NCBI GenBank assembly: GCA_016869675.1
Contig: VGDP01000001.1
Coordinates: forward strand, 82,801-146,800
Reading direction: 5' to 3'
Length of the DNA: 64,000 nucleotides
Source: Alphaproteobacteria bacterium
GTDB taxonomy: Bacteria; Pseudomonadota; Alphaproteobacteria; SP197
The stretch's first letter is position 1. Each line of letters begins with the position of its first letter. Of the stretch, positions 36,106-48,716 are shown in pieces. The notes under the pieces are model-generated. The model ran no database searches. It was not told the DNA's origin and worked only from the letters and a program-made list of their open reading frames with translations. Both the position numbers and the translations under genes were made by a program.

Positions 36106-36578
36106 CGCCCGCGCTCGCGCGCGCCATCGCGACCGTCGGTGGCCTCGGCATGCTGCCTCGGTTCGGCGGCCCGATCGCCTCGGCGCTGGGTCTGGCCCTG
36201 GTGGTCGGCGCGGACGTCGCCGGCGGACCCTGGCTCGCGGCCCTCGTCGCCATCGCGGCGGCGGCGCTCGGCGTCTGGACCTGCGAGCACGCCCTGCGTT
36301 CCGCGGCCGCCGGCCTGATCGAGGCGGAATCCAGGCGCCTGGTGGTGCGCGACCTGGCAGGCCAGATGCTGGTCGGCGCGGCGGCGCCGATCACCCCGGC
36401 GGGCGTGCTGCTCGCCTTCGGCGCCTACCAGCTCTTCCTGCACGCGCGGCCCTGGCCGGCGCTGGAGTCCCTGGTGCGCGTACCGCGCGGCATCGCCGCC
36501 ATGGCCGATGGCGTTTTCGCTGCCTTGGGCGCCGCGCTGACCATCGGGTTCATGACATGGACGCTGGGGTCGGCGTGA
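36102..36578 (+). CDS. PgpA-like protein with degenerate active-site motifs
   Basis: Membrane protein of 158 residues at the usual pgpA position between ispDF and cinA. Three PgpA landmarks are recognisable but altered. The PGTxGS loop reads LPRFGGPIAS, the metal-binding DE of the (I/V)xxDE motif reads VVRDLAGQ, and the late DD motif reads AMADGVFA. The KPWP landmark is kept as RPWP. PgpA dephosphorylates phosphatidylglycerophosphate, but loss of the Glu and the second Asp makes this activity doubtful. The ATG overlaps the ispDF stop and its stop overlaps the cinA GTG. Confidence 0.75.
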   Translation: MTPALARAIATVGGLGMLPRFGGPIASALGLALVVGADVAGGPWLAALVAIAAAALGVWTCEHALRSAAAGLIEAESRRLVVRDLAGQMLVGAAAPITPAGVLLAFGAYQLFLHARPWPALESLVRVPRGIAAMADGVFAALGAALTIGFMTWTLGSA

Positions 36579-37081
36579 CCATCGATTCCACCTTGCGCAC
36601 GCTGGCCGCGCAGGTGCTGGCCGCGTGCCGAGCCCGGCGCATCATGCTCGTCACCGCCGAAAGCTGCTCGGGCGGTCTGCTCTGCGGCGCGCTGACCGCC
36701 GTGCCCGGATCGTCCGACGTGGTCGATCGCGGCTTCGTCGTCTACTCTTACGAGGCCAAGAGCGAACTCCTGGACGTTGATCCTGCCGTGATCCGGCACG
36801 ACGGTGCGGTCAGCGAGGCGGTCGCGCGCGCCATGGCCGAGGGCGCGCTGGCTCACTCGCGCGCAGGCCTCGCCATCGCGATCACGGGGGTCGCGGGGCC
36901 GGGCAGCGATTCCCAGGCCAAGCCGACCGGGCTGGTGTGGCTGGCGTGCGCCGCCAGGGGCCGCGGGACGATCGCCGAGGTCCACCGCTTCGGCGACGCG
37001 GGGCGCGACCGGGTGCGCGCCCTCAGCGTCGAGGCGGCGCTGCGTCTCGTCCTCGTGGCGCTCAGGCCGGCGACGTCGTAG
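36575..37081 (+). CDS. pncC: CinA-family nicotinamide-nucleotide amidohydrolase (PncC)
   Basis: Single-domain CinA C-terminal protein of 168 residues that deamidates nicotinamide mononucleotide to nicotinate mononucleotide in NAD recycling. It shows LVTAESCSGGLLCGALTAVP with the nucleophilic Ser, the GFVVYSYEAK segment, and ITGVAGPGSDSQAKPTGLVW. The N-terminal MoCF domain of full-length CinA is absent, as normal in this family branch. GTG start overlapping the pgpA stop; the 3' end overlaps the convergent coq10 gene by 20 bp. Confidence 0.92.
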   Translation: MTIDSTLRTLAAQVLAACRARRIMLVTAESCSGGLLCGALTAVPGSSDVVDRGFVVYSYEAKSELLDVDPAVIRHDGAVSEAVARAMAEGALAHSRAGLAIAITGVAGPGSDSQAKPTGLVWLACAARGRGTIAEVHRFGDAGRDRVRALSVEAALRLVLVALRPATS

Positions 37082-37529
37082 GTCGGGTCTCGGGCATGGC
37101 GCTGTAGAGCGCCCGCGCACGGCCCTCGAACGCCGCGACCAGCCGGCGCACGGCCTCGCCGAACAGCGCGCCGATCGCCCGTTGAAGCAGGGCCGAGCGG
37201 AACTCGAAGTCGACGAAGAAGTCGACCTGGCAGCCGCCGCCCGGCTGGTCGACGAAACGCCAATGGTTCCTGAGATAGCGGAACGGCCCGTCGATGTAGG
37301 CGACCTCGATGGCGTCCACGGGGCTCAGCGTCACGCGCGAGGTGAACGTCTCGCGGAACATCTTGAAGCCGATCGCCATGTCGGCGTGCACCTCGGCGCC
37401 GTCGCGCCGACGCACCCGCACGGCCACGCACCAGGGCAGGAACTCGGGGTAGCGCGCGATGTCGGCGACCAAGCCGTAGAGCTGCTCGGCGCTGTAGGGC
37501 ATCACGCGCGTCTCGGCGTGGGTCGGCAT
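37062..37529 (-). CDS. Coq10/RatA-like START-domain ubiquinone-binding protein
   Basis: Small SRPBCC/START-fold protein of 155 residues of the Coq10 family, which binds and delivers ubiquinone; E. coli RatA belongs to the same family. Characteristic segments are YGLVADIARYPEFLPWC near the N-terminus and VDFFVDFEFRSALLQRAIGALF. It lies 6 bp after lipA at the end of the pyruvate dehydrogenase block, a conserved alphaproteobacterial position. The 3' end overlaps pncC from the opposite strand. Confidence 0.9.
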   Translation of the reverse strand: MPTHAETRVMPYSAEQLYGLVADIARYPEFLPWCVAVRVRRRDGAEVHADMAIGFKMFRETFTSRVTLSPVDAIEVAYIDGPFRYLRNHWRFVDQPGGGCQVDFFVDFEFRSALLQRAIGALFGEAVRRLVAAFEGRARALYSAMPETRPTTSPA

Positions 37530-37535
37530 GGCGGT

Positions 37536-38438
37536 CTACGGTCGAGCTTGCACCAGCCGCGCGGCCTGCAACGCCGCGAAGTCGCGATCGGCATGGTAGG
37601 ACGAACGGGTCAACGGGCTGGCCGCGACCATGAGGAACCCCTTGCCGCGCGCCGCCTCGGCCAAGTCCGCGAACTCCTCAGGCGGCACGTAGCGTTCGAC
37701 CGGGTGGTGGCGCGGCGTCGGCCTCAGATACTGGCCGATGGTGACGAAGTCGACCTCGGCAGCGCGCAGGTCGTCGAGCACCTGCAGGATCTCGGCGCGC
37801 GTCTCGCCCAAGCCGACCATCAGGCCTGACTTGGTGAAAATGGCGGGATCGCGCTCCTTCACAGCGGCGAGCAGGCGCATGCTGGTGAAATAGCGCGCGC
37901 CCGGCCGCACCGCGCGATAGAGCCGGGGCACCGTCTCGACATTGTGGTTGTAGACGTCGGGCCGCGCGTCGATCACCACCTCGGCGGCGCCCAGCTTGCG
38001 CAGGAAGTCCGGCGTCAGCACCTCGATGGTGGTGGTGGGCGTCGCGGTACGGATGGCGGCGATGACGCGGGCGAAGTGGCCGGCGCCACCATCCGCCAGG
38101 TCATCGCGATCGACCGAGGTGACGACCACGTGGGCGAGCCCCATGCCGGCGACCGCCAGGGCGACGCGGTCGGGCTCGCCCTCGTCCAGCGCGTTCGGCT
38201 TGCCGGTCTTGACGTTGCAGAACGTGCAGGCGCGCGTGCACACCTCGCCCAAAATCATCACGGTGGCGTGGCGCTTCGACCAGCACTCGCCGATGTTCGG
38301 GCAGGCCGCTTCCTCGCACACCGTGTGCAGCTTCAGGTCGTGGACCAGCCGGCGCGTCTCGTGGAACGCGGCGCCACCCGGAGCCCGGACCCGGATCCAG
38401 GCCGGCTTGCGCGGCAAGGTGGGCGCGGTGGCGACCAT
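37536..38438 (-). CDS. lipA: Lipoyl synthase
   Basis: Radical SAM enzyme inserting two sulfurs into protein-bound octanoate, 300 residues. The auxiliary cluster cysteines are C41, C46 and C52 ([13 protein letters not shown]), the radical-SAM cluster cysteines C67, C71 and C74 (CTRACTFC), and the C-terminal RSSYHAD supplies the Ser ligand. It provides lipoate for the E2 subunit encoded upstream in the same direction, three bases after lpdA. Confidence 0.98.
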   Translation of the reverse strand: MVATAPTLPRKPAWIRVRAPGGAAFHETRRLVHDLKLHTVCEEAACPNIGECWSKRHATVMILGEVCTRACTFCNVKTGKPNALDEGEPDRVALAVAGMGLAHVVVTSVDRDDLADGGAGHFARVIAAIRTATPTTTIEVLTPDFLRKLGAAEVVIDARPDVYNHNVETVPRLYRAVRPGARYFTSMRLLAAVKERDPAIFTKSGLMVGLGETRAEILQVLDDLRAAEVDFVTIGQYLRPTPRHHPVERYVPPEEFADLAEAARGKGFLMVAASPLTRSSYHADRDFAALQAARLVQARP

Positions 38439-38441
38439 GGT

Positions 38442-39845
<1,404 letters not shown>

Positions 39846-39855
39846 CGCGCGACCC

Positions 39856-41076
39856 CTACAACAGCGTGGTCAAGGGGTCCTCGACGAAGCCCTTGAACGC
39901 CTGCAGGAATTGCGCGCCCAGCGCGCCGTCGACGATGCGGTGATCGCAGCTAAGCGTGCAGGTCATCACGGTGGCGATGGCCAGCGCGCCATCCTTCACC
40001 ACCGGGCGCGGCTCGCCGGCGCCGACCGCCAAAATGCCGGCCTGGGGCGGGTTGATGATCGCGTCGAACTGCGGGATGCCGTACATGCCAAGGTTCGAGA
40101 TGCTGAACGAGCCGCCGGTGTACTCCTCGGGCATCAGCTTGCCGGCGCGGGCACGCTCGGCCAGCGCCTTGACCTCCGCCGAGATGGCGGCAAGCCCCTT
40201 GTGGTCGGCATCGCGCACGACCGGCGTGATCAGGCCGCCGTCCAGCGCCACCGCCACGGCCACGTCGACCGAGGCCCACTTGCGGATCGCCGTCTCGACC
40301 CACGTGGCATTGGCGTCCGGCACCTTGCGCAACGCCAGCGCCACGGCGCGCACCACGAAGTCGTTGACGGTCAGCTTGTAGGCGTCCGAACGGCCGTTGA
40401 GGTCCTTGCGCAACGCGAGCAGCCGGTCGATCGCGCAGTCGATGGTCAGGTAGAAGTGCGGCACTGTCTGCTTCGCCTCGACCAGCCGGCGCGCGATGAT
40501 CTTGCGCATGGTAGAGAGCGGCATATCCTCGTAGCGCGCGCCGGAGGGTGGCGCCGGAGGCGGTGGGGGTGCTGCCTTGGCCTCGGCCGGCGCCACGACG
40601 GCAGCCGCCGCGCGCACGGGCGCGCCGCCGGCAAGCGCCGCGTCGATGTCGGCCTTGACGATGCGGCCGCCTGGGCCGCTGCCCCTGAGCGCGCCCAGGT
40701 CGAGCCCGGCGCGTTCGGCCATGCGGCGTGCGAGAGGGCTGGCGGCGACCCGCCCGCCACCGGCCCCCGCCGGTGCCGGTGCCGCCTTGGGTGTTGGAGC
40801 CGCTTGCGTCGCCGCCAGGGCACCCGCATCCTCGCCTTCCTCGAGCAGCAGGGCGATCACCGTGTTGACGGCGACGCCCTCCGTGCCGGCAGGCACGACG
40901 ATCCTGCCGAGCTTGCCCTCGTCGACCGCCTCGACCTCCATGGTCGCCTTGTCGGTCTCAATCTCGGCGATGATGTCGCCGGCGCTGACCGCGTCGCCTT
41001 CCTGCTTCAGCCACTTGGCCAGGTTGCCCTCGGTCATGGTGGGCGAGAGCTGCGGCATCAGGATCTTGATCGGCAT
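39856..41076 (-). CDS. pdhC: Pyruvate dehydrogenase E2, dihydrolipoamide acetyltransferase
   Basis: Core acetyltransferase of the pyruvate dehydrogenase complex, 406 residues. One N-terminal lipoyl domain (ILMPQLSPTMTEGNLAKW, lipoyl Lys in ETDKATMEVE), an Ala/Pro linker, a peripheral-subunit-binding domain (SPLARRMAERAGLDL at about 128), a second linker and the catalytic domain with the HxxxD active site SCDHRIVDGA near the C-terminus. The ATG at 41076 follows the E1 beta stop by ten bases. The complex converts pyruvate to acetyl-CoA feeding the citrate synthase encoded at the window end. Confidence 0.97.
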   Translation of the reverse strand: MPIKILMPQLSPTMTEGNLAKWLKQEGDAVSAGDIIAEIETDKATMEVEAVDEGKLGRIVVPAGTEGVAVNTVIALLLEEGEDAGALAATQAAPTPKAAPAPAGAGGGRVAASPLARRMAERAGLDLGALRGSGPGGRIVKADIDAALAGGAPVRAAAAVVAPAEAKAAPPPPPAPPSGARYEDMPLSTMRKIIARRLVEAKQTVPHFYLTIDCAIDRLLALRKDLNGRSDAYKLTVNDFVVRAVALALRKVPDANATWVETAIRKWASVDVAVAVALDGGLITPVVRDADHKGLAAISAEVKALAERARAGKLMPEEYTGGSFSISNLGMYGIPQFDAIINPPQAGILAVGAGEPRPVVKDGALAIATVMTCTLSCDHRIVDGALGAQFLQAFKGFVEDPLTTLL

Positions 41077-41086
41077 GGCTCGGCCC

Positions 41087-42067
41087 TCAGCTCCGGTAAC
41101 ACACGGCCTTGGCCGCCGCGGCGACCCGCGCCGCGTCGGGCAGCGCCAGCTTCTCGAGGTTCGCCGCGTAGGGCAGCGGGATATCGACGCCGTGCACGCG
41201 GGCGACCGGCGCGTCCAGCTCGTCGAAGCAGCGTTCCACCACGAGCGCGGCGATTTCGGCACCGATACCGGCGAACGGCCAGCCCTCCTCGACCGTGACC
41301 AGCCGGTGGGTGCGCGCGACCGAGGCGGCGATGGCGTCGGCATCCATTGGCCGGATCGAACGCAGGTCGATGACCTCGGCCTCGATGCCCTCGCCGGCCA
41401 GCATCTCGGCGGCCTCCAGCGCGTAGCCCACGGCGATGGAGAAGCCGGCGATGGTCACGTCCTTGCCGGCGCGTGCCACCCGCGCCTGGCCGATGGGCAC
41501 CAGGTGTTCGCCCTCGGGCACCTCGAACGAGCGGCCGTAGAGGATCTCGTTCTCCAGGAAGATGATCGGGTTGGGATCGCGGATCGCTGTCTTGAGCAGG
41601 CCCTTGGCGTCAGGGGCGCTGAAGGGCGCCACCACCTTGAGCCCCGGCACGTGGCCGTACCAGCTGGCGTAGCACTGGGAGTGCTGGGCGCCGACGCGCG
41701 AGGCGGCGCCGTTCGGCCCGCGGAAGACGATTGGGCAGCCGAGCTGGCCGCCCGACATGTAGCGGGTCTTGGCCGCCGAGTTGATGATGTGGTCGATCGC
41801 CTGCATGGCGAAGTTGAACGTCATGAACTCGACGACGGGTCTCAGGCCCGCCATGGCGGCGCCGACGCCCAGCCCACCGAAACCGTGCTCGGTGATCGGC
41901 GTGTCGATCACGCGGCGGTCGCCGAACTCGTCGAGCAGGCCCTGGCTCACCTTGTAGGCGCCCTGGTACTGCCCGACCTCCTCGCCCATGAGGAAGACGG
42001 CGGGATCGCGCCGCATCTCCTCGGCCATGGCGTCGCGCAAGGCCTCGCGCACGGTCTGAACCGGCAC
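41087..42067 (-). CDS. pdhB: Pyruvate dehydrogenase E1 component, beta subunit
   Basis: Transketolase-like beta subunit of heterotetrameric E1, 326 residues. It shows [36 protein letters not shown] and [13 protein letters not shown], with a C-terminal transketolase domain ending around [13 protein letters not shown]. Unlike PdhB of many Alphaproteobacteria, it has no N-terminal lipoyl domain. GTG start with a purine-rich GAGGGAGGGGAGG just upstream, 13 bp after pdhA. Confidence 0.96.
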   Translation of the reverse strand: MPVQTVREALRDAMAEEMRRDPAVFLMGEEVGQYQGAYKVSQGLLDEFGDRRVIDTPITEHGFGGLGVGAAMAGLRPVVEFMTFNFAMQAIDHIINSAAKTRYMSGGQLGCPIVFRGPNGAASRVGAQHSQCYASWYGHVPGLKVVAPFSAPDAKGLLKTAIRDPNPIIFLENEILYGRSFEVPEGEHLVPIGQARVARAGKDVTIAGFSIAVGYALEAAEMLAGEGIEAEVIDLRSIRPMDADAIAASVARTHRLVTVEEGWPFAGIGAEIAALVVERCFDELDAPVARVHGVDIPLPYAANLEKLALPDAARVAAAAKAVCYRS

Positions 42068-42080
42068 CCTCCCCTCCCTC

Positions 42081-43091
42081 TCAGGCGTCGGCGAGCACGT
42101 CGGTCAGCAGTTTCGCCGGATCGGGCTCCGGGCTCTGCTGGGCGAATTCGGCCGCCTCGGCTACGATCACCTTGACCTCGCGGTCGATCTCCTTGAGCGC
42201 GGCGTCGTCGGCGTGGCCACCCTCGACGATGCGCGCACGCACCTGTTCGATGGGGTCGCGCTCGGCGCGCATCTTGGTGACCTCCTCCTTAGTCCGGTAT
42301 TTCGCCGGGTCCGACATGGAGTGGCCGCGGTAGCGGTAGGTGCGCGCCTCCAGGAGGATCGGCCCCTTGCCCGAGCGGGCGTGGCCGACCACCTCGTCGC
42401 CGGCGGCGCGAATGGCGATCACGTCCATGCCGTCGGCGATCACGCCGGGGATGCCGAACGCCTCGCCGCGCTGGTGCAGTTCGGTGCCCGCCTTGGCGCG
42501 CGTGATTGAGGTGCCCATGGCGTACTGGTTGTTCTCGATGACGAAGACCACCGGCAGCTTCCACAGGCTGGCCATGTTGAACGACTCGTAGACCTGGCCC
42601 TGGTTCGAGGCGCCCTCGCCGAAGTAGGTCAGGCACACGGCGCCTTGGTCGCGGTACTTGGCGGCGAAAGCGAGCCCGGCGCCGAGCGGCACCTGGGCGC
42701 CGACGATGCCGTGGCCGCCGAAGAAACGCTTCTCGGTCGAGAACATGTGCATCGACCCGCCCTTGCCCTTGGAGTAGCCGCCGGCGCGCCCCGTCAGCTC
42801 GGCCATGACGCCCTTGGGGTCCATGCCGCGGGCCAGCATGTGGGCGTGGTCGCGATAGCTGGTTATCACGTAGTCGGTCGGCTCGATGGCGTGCTCGAGG
42901 CCCACCACCACCGCCTCCTGGCCGATGTAGAGGTGGCAGAACCCGCCGATCAGGCCCATGCCGTACATCTGGCCGGCGCGCTCCTCGAACCGGCGCATCA
43001 ACAGCATTTCGCGGTAGTAGGTGAGCAGGTCGACGCCCGACGCGCCCTTGTGATCGGCACCGGGAGTCTTGGTTTTGCGAGCCGTCGCCAC
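42081..43091 (-). CDS. pdhA: Pyruvate dehydrogenase E1 component, alpha subunit
   Basis: Thiamine-diphosphate-binding alpha subunit, 336 residues. The TPP motif is [19 protein letters not shown] (GDG-type start with the NN-like Asn), followed by NNQYAMGT and the phosphorylation-loop-like region [19 protein letters not shown] start preceded by GAGGGGA about six bases upstream. First gene of pdhA-pdhB-pdhC-lpdA, downstream of ftsB in the same direction. Confidence 0.97.
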   Translation of the reverse strand: MATARKTKTPGADHKGASGVDLLTYYREMLLMRRFEERAGQMYGMGLIGGFCHLYIGQEAVVVGLEHAIEPTDYVITSYRDHAHMLARGMDPKGVMAELTGRAGGYSKGKGGSMHMFSTEKRFFGGHGIVGAQVPLGAGLAFAAKYRDQGAVCLTYFGEGASNQGQVYESFNMASLWKLPVVFVIENNQYAMGTSITRAKAGTELHQRGEAFGIPGVIADGMDVIAIRAAGDEVVGHARSGKGPILLEARTYRYRGHSMSDPAKYRTKEEVTKMRAERDPIEQVRARIVEGGHADDAALKEIDREVKVIVAEAAEFAQQSPEPDPAKLLTDVLADA

Positions 43092-43217
43092 CTCGGTCCC
43101 CTCGCTGATTCAGGGTTCGCCGCCACGGCGCCCCGCGGACCGACCGCGCGCGCTCGGGGCCACCCTACTTCTCACCGCCGAGCACGGCAAGTTTGCGTTG
43201 GATGACAATGGGGTGTG

Positions 43218-43243
43218 TCCCACTATGTCGTGGGATATGTCCC
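43218..43243 (-). promoter_or_regulatory. Overlapping alternative hairpins between ftsB and pdhA
   Basis: TCCCAC-TATGTC-GTGGGA (43218-43235) forms a 6-bp stem, and its 3' arm also pairs in GGGA-TATG-TCCC (43232-43243), so the two stems are mutually exclusive. TATGTC occurs twice. The structure begins just after the ftsB stop and lies ahead of pdhA on the same strand. It could be a weak terminator or attenuator; there is no T-tract. Confidence 0.3.
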
Positions 43244-43244
43244 G

Positions 43245-43574
43245 CTACTCGGCGATGGCGCCCTCGAACACGACGAGCTCGTCGGGCCGCACGTAGCCCA
43301 GCACCGACCGTGCCTGTTCGTCGAGCATGTCGATGTCCAGGCTGTCGGGCCGCAGCAGCGCCACCTGGTGTTCGAGCGCCTCTTGCTCGGCACGGCTGAC
43401 CTCGAGTGCCGCGCTCACGACCTCGAGCTCGTTGCCGACCGTGACCCAGGCCCGCACGCCCCGCTCGCCGGCCAGCAGATGAAAGCCGAAATAGGCCAGC
43501 GCGCACAGGCCGACGATGGCGCCGGCGTGCCGCTTGGCGCGCAGCGTCAGGTCGCGGCTGGGGGCGAGGCGCAT
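43245..43574 (-). CDS. ftsB: Septum formation initiator FtsB/DivIC
   Basis: Small bitopic division protein of 109 residues. One transmembrane helix at about 18-36 (GAIVGLCALAYFGFHLLAG) is followed by a coiled coil (NELEVVSAALEVSRAEQEAL) and a C-terminal ARSVLGYVRPDELVVFE motif typical of FtsB. It acts with FtsL and FtsQ to control septal peptidoglycan synthesis. Position between eno and pdhA is conserved in Alphaproteobacteria. Confidence 0.92.
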   Translation of the reverse strand: MRLAPSRDLTLRAKRHAGAIVGLCALAYFGFHLLAGERGVRAWVTVGNELEVVSAALEVSRAEQEALEHQVALLRPDSLDIDMLDEQARSVLGYVRPDELVVFEGAIAE

Positions 43575-43605
43575 GGCGCGACTGGATCAGGTAGCGGGCG
43601 TTTCG

Positions 43606-44970
<1,365 letters not shown>

Positions 44971-45798
44971 TCAGGCCTTGGCGACACGGTCGAACGCGAT
45001 CAGCCGCTCCAGGATGGCCGGCAGGTCCGCCAGGGGAATCATGTTCGGCCCGTCCGAAGGTGCCTTGTCCGGGTCCTGGTGGGTTTCCATGAACACGCCC
45101 GCAACGCCCACCGCGATCGCCGCCCGGGCGAGCACGGCCGCGAAACAACGCTCGCCACCGCTGGAACCGCCCTGCCCGCCCGGTTGCTGCACCGAATGGG
45201 TCGCGTCGAACACCACCGGGCAGCCGGTCTCGGCCAGGATCGGCAGCGCGCGCATGTCGGAGACGAGCGTGTTGTAGCCGAACGAGGCGCCGCGCTCGCA
45301 CACCAGGACGCGGTCGTTGCCGCTATCGATCAGCTTGGCGACCACGTGCTTCATGTCCCACGGCGCCAGGAACTGGCCCTTCTTGACGTTGACCGCGCGC
45401 CCCGTGCGCGCCGCCGCGACCAGCAGATCGGTCTGGCGGCACAGGAACGCCGGGATCTGCAGCACGTCGACGGCCTCGGCGACGGGGGCGCACTGCGCCG
45501 GCTCGTGCACGTCGGTCAGCACCGGGCAGCCATGGCGTTCGCTCACCTCGGCCAGGATGGCGAGCCCGGCCGCCATGCCGACGCCGCGCCCGCCGCCCAG
45601 GCTGGTGCGGTTGGCCTTGTCGTAGCTCGACTTGTAGACGAGGCCGAGGCCGAGCCGGTTCGCGATCTCGACCAGGGCGTGCGCGGTCTCTAGCGCGTGG
45701 TCGCGGCTTTCGATCGCGCACGGGCCGGCGATCAGGGCGAACGGGCGGTCGTTGCCGAAGGCGACCGAACCCACGGTGACCGTGCGCTGTCCGGTCAT
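44971..45798 (-). CDS. kdsA: 3-deoxy-8-phosphooctulonate synthase
   Basis: Condenses PEP and arabinose-5-phosphate to KDO-8-phosphate for lipopolysaccharide inner core, 275 residues. The sequence includes [62 protein letters not shown] and [13 protein letters not shown]. It is evidence for a Gram-negative LPS outer membrane. The ATG at 45798 overlaps the pyrG stop (ATGA). Confidence 0.97.
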   Translation of the reverse strand: MTGQRTVTVGSVAFGNDRPFALIAGPCAIESRDHALETAHALVEIANRLGLGLVYKSSYDKANRTSLGGGRGVGMAAGLAILAEVSERHGCPVLTDVHEPAQCAPVAEAVDVLQIPAFLCRQTDLLVAAARTGRAVNVKKGQFLAPWDMKHVVAKLIDSGNDRVLVCERGASFGYNTLVSDMRALPILAETGCPVVFDATHSVQQPGGQGGSSGGERCFAAVLARAAIAVGVAGVFMETHQDPDKAPSDGPNMIPLADLPAILERLIAFDRVAKA

Positions 45799-47426
45799 CA
45801 CACCAGGCGAGACTTCGCGATCGCCGCCTTGACGAACGAGGCGAACAGTGGGTGCGGCGCGAACGGCTTGGACCTGAGCTCGGGGTGGAACTGCACGCCG
45901 ACGAACCACGGATGCCCGTCCAGCTCGACGATCTCGGGCAGCAGGCCGTCGGGCGACATGCCCGAGAAGCGCAGGCCTTGGGCTTCGAGTTGATCGCGGT
46001 AGTTGATGTTGATCTCGTAGCGGTGACGGTGCCGTTCGCTGATGCGCGCCGCGCCGTAGGCCGCGCCGACCAGGCTGCCGGGCGCCAGGTCGCAGTCGTA
46101 GGCGCCGAGCCGCATGGTGCCGCCCAGGTTGTCGCCCGCGCCGCGCCGCTCCACCTGGTTGCCGCGCAGCCACTCGGTCATCAAGCCGACCACCGGGTGG
46201 CGCGCTGGGCCGAACTCGGTGCTCGAGGCGCCGTCCAGCCCCACCAGGTTGCGCGCCACCTCGATCACCGCCATGTGCATGCCGAAGCAGATGCCGAAGT
46301 AGGGCACGGCGCGTTCGCGCGCGAACGTGGCGGCGGCAATTTTGCCCGCGGTGCCGCGCTCGCCGAAGCCGCCGGGCACCAGGATGCCGTCGATCTCGTG
46401 CAGATGATCGGCGGCGTCCTCGGATTCGAAGATCTCCGAATCGATCCAGGTCAGGTTGACCTTCACGTCGTTGGCGATGCCGCCGTGGGTCAGCGCCTCG
46501 GCCAGTGACTTGTAGGCGTCGAGCAGCCCGGTGTACTTGCCGACCACGGCGATCGACACCTCGCCGTCGGGCTCGCGCACGCGCCGCACGATGTCGGTCC
46601 AACGCGACAGGTCCGGCGTCGGCGCGCCCGCGATGCCGAAGGCGCCCAGCACCTCGGTGTCGAAGCCCACCTCATGATAGACGACTGGGACTTGGTAGAT
46701 GGTGTCCACGTCCACCGCAGGGATCACCGCCTCGCTGCGCACGTTGCAGAACAGCGCGATCTTGCGCCGGGCCGATTCCGGGATCGGCCGTTCGCAACGG
46801 CACAGCAGGATGTCGGGCTGGATGCCGATCGAGCGCAGTTCCTTGACCGAGTGCTGCGTCGGCTTGGTCTTCAGTTCGCCGGCCGCCTTGACGAACGGCA
46901 CCAGCGTCAGGTGCACGAACACCGCGTGCTGGCGCGGCAGGTCGTTGGCGAGCTGGCGGATCGCCTCGAGGAACGGTAGGCCCTCGATGTCGCCGACCGT
47001 GCCGCCGATTTCGCACAGCAGGAAGTCGACGCCCGCGTGGTCGGCCTGGATCGCGTCCTTGATCACGTCGGTGACGTGCGGGATGACCTGCACCGTGCCG
47101 CCCAGATAATCGCCGCGTCGCTCGCGCTGGATGACCTCGGAATAGACGCGGCCGGCGGTCTGGCTGTCGGAGCGACGCGCCGGCACGCCGGTGAACCGCT
47201 CGTAGTGGCCGAGGTCGAGGTCGGTCTCGGCCCCGTCGTCGGTGACGTAGACCTCGCCGTGCTGATAGGGACTCATCGTCCCCGGATCGACGTTCAGATA
47301 GGGATCGAACTTGCGAAGGCGGACGCGGTAGCCGCGCGCCTGCAACAGCGCGCCCAGCGCCGCCGAGGCCAGGCCCTTGCCCAGCGAGGACGAAACACCG
47401 CCCGTGATGAAGATGTAGCGCGTCAC
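45798..47426 (-). CDS. pyrG: CTP synthase
   Basis: Converts UTP to CTP with glutamine as nitrogen donor, 542 residues. The N-terminal synthetase domain opens [16 protein letters not shown] and contains [21 protein letters not shown]. The C-terminal glutamine amidotransferase domain has the nucleophile in [13 protein letters not shown] and the His-Glu pair in [16 protein letters not shown] at 47426 gives the usual VTRYIF start; a TTG two codons earlier is possible. The order secG-pyrG-kdsA-eno is standard. Confidence 0.97.
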   Translation of the reverse strand: MTRYIFITGGVSSSLGKGLASAALGALLQARGYRVRLRKFDPYLNVDPGTMSPYQHGEVYVTDDGAETDLDLGHYERFTGVPARRSDSQTAGRVYSEVIQRERRGDYLGGTVQVIPHVTDVIKDAIQADHAGVDFLLCEIGGTVGDIEGLPFLEAIRQLANDLPRQHAVFVHLTLVPFVKAAGELKTKPTQHSVKELRSIGIQPDILLCRCERPIPESARRKIALFCNVRSEAVIPAVDVDTIYQVPVVYHEVGFDTEVLGAFGIAGAPTPDLSRWTDIVRRVREPDGEVSIAVVGKYTGLLDAYKSLAEALTHGGIANDVKVNLTWIDSEIFESEDAADHLHEIDGILVPGGFGERGTAGKIAAATFARERAVPYFGICFGMHMAVIEVARNLVGLDGASSTEFGPARHPVVGLMTEWLRGNQVERRGAGDNLGGTMRLGAYDCDLAPGSLVGAAYGAARISERHRHRYEININYRDQLEAQGLRFSGMSPDGLLPEIVELDGHPWFVGVQFHPELRSKPFAPHPLFASFVKAAIAKSRLV

Positions 47427-47482
47427 GGGCAATCAACCTATCACGGATTCGGGCGGACGCATCGTCTGTTCGACGCGCGGGA

Positions 47483-47824
47483 TCACTCCGCGAGCGGGAC
47501 CGTCGGTTCGGCCGTGCTGTCCTCGGCCGGGGCCTCGCCTTCGGTCGTGGTCTGGGTCTCCGTCGCGTCGACCCCTTCGAGGATGGAGGCGGGCCGCGAG
47601 GCATCGCGCGCGACGAGCGCGAGCACCAGACTGGTCACCATGAACAGGGCCGCGATGCCGGCCGTCAACTGGGTCAGCATGTTGGCCTGGCCGCGCCCCG
47701 ACAGGAAGCCGCCCATGCCGCCCTGCCCCATGCCGAGCCCGCCACCTTCGCTGCGCTGCATCAGCACGACGCCGACGAGCGCGACGGCGAGCAGCACCTG
47801 AATCACGACGAGCACGGTCTGCAT
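47483..47824 (-). CDS. secG: Preprotein translocase subunit SecG
   Basis: Small membrane subunit of the SecYEG channel, 113 residues. Two transmembrane helices (about 3-20 and 52-72) flank the conserved LMQRSEGGGLGMG loop. After the second helix there is an acidic Thr/Glu/Ala-rich tail of about 40 residues, a common variable feature in this group. It lies between tpiA and pyrG. Confidence 0.94.
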   Translation of the reverse strand: MQTVLVVIQVLLAVALVGVVLMQRSEGGGLGMGQGGMGGFLSGRGQANMLTQLTAGIAALFMVTSLVLALVARDASRPASILEGVDATETQTTTEGEAPAEDSTAEPTVPLAE

Positions 47825-47887
47825 GGGATCGGTCCACTGGCCGGCGCGCGAAGCCCGCTGCCGGGAAGCGCGGCGTTTAGCACGCGC

Positions 47888-48649
47888 CTAGGCGGCGACG
47901 CAACTTCGACAGATGGCGAGGAAATCGTTGATCTTGAGGCTGGCACCGCCGACCAGCGCGCCGTCGACCTCGGCGATGCGCAAAATTTCGGCCGCGTTGG
48001 CGGCACTGACCGAACCGCCGTAGAGCAGACGCATGTCGCCCGCGCCGCAACCGATGCGTGCGCGAACCAGGCCCCGCAAATGGCGGTGCATGGCGGCGAT
48101 CTGCTCGGCGCTGGCGATGCGGCCCGTGCCGATCGCCCAGACCGGCTCGTAGGCGATCACCGTGTTGGCGCCGCTGGCGCCCTGGGGCAACGAGCCGGAG
48201 ACCTGGCCGCCGACCACGGCCTCGGAGCAGCCGGCGTCGCGATCGGCGAGGCTTTCGCCGACGCACACGATGGCGATCAAGCCGGCCCGATGGGCCGCGG
48301 CGGCCTTGGCGCAAACGATCGCGTCAGTCTCGCCGTGGTCGCGGCGACGTTCGGAATGGCCGACGATCACGGCACGGCAGCCCAGGTCGGCCAGCATAGC
48401 GACCGCGACGTCGCCGGTGAACGCCCCCTTGTCCTCAGCGTGGCAGTCCTGGCCGCCCCACAGCACCGGCGAGCCGCGCAGGGCCTCGGCGACCGGCGCG
48501 ATCAGGGTCGCCGGGGGGCAGACCAGCACGTCGCACGGTGGCGGTTCGGCGACGACACGCGTGCACAGATCGCGCACGCGCGCGACACCATCCGCCAGCA
48601 GCCCGTTCATCTTCCAGTTGCCCACCACCAGGGGCCGCCGCACCGCCAT
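47888..48649 (-). CDS. tpiA: Triose-phosphate isomerase
   Basis: Interconverts dihydroxyacetone phosphate and glyceraldehyde-3-phosphate, 253 residues. It shows VVGNWKMNG with the catalytic Lys, the His in VIVGHSERR, the catalytic Glu in AYEPVWAIGTG and LLYGGSVSAANA phosphate binding. The ATG at 48649 is chosen over a longer frame because VVGNWKMNG then falls at the usual place. Diverges from ppiD across a 149-bp promoter region. Confidence 0.97.
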   Translation of the reverse strand: MAVRRPLVVGNWKMNGLLADGVARVRDLCTRVVAEPPPCDVLVCPPATLIAPVAEALRGSPVLWGGQDCHAEDKGAFTGDVAVAMLADLGCRAVIVGHSERRRDHGETDAIVCAKAAAAHRAGLIAIVCVGESLADRDAGCSEAVVGGQVSGSLPQGASGANTVIAYEPVWAIGTGRIASAEQIAAMHRHLRGLVRARIGCGAGDMRLLYGGSVSAANAAEILRIAEVDGALVGGASLKINDFLAICRSCVAA

Positions 48650-48716
48650 GGACACTTCCTCGCATAGACCGGCGGCCTGCGTACCACGGCGCACGGGCCC
48701 GGCCAACGCTCAGGCG

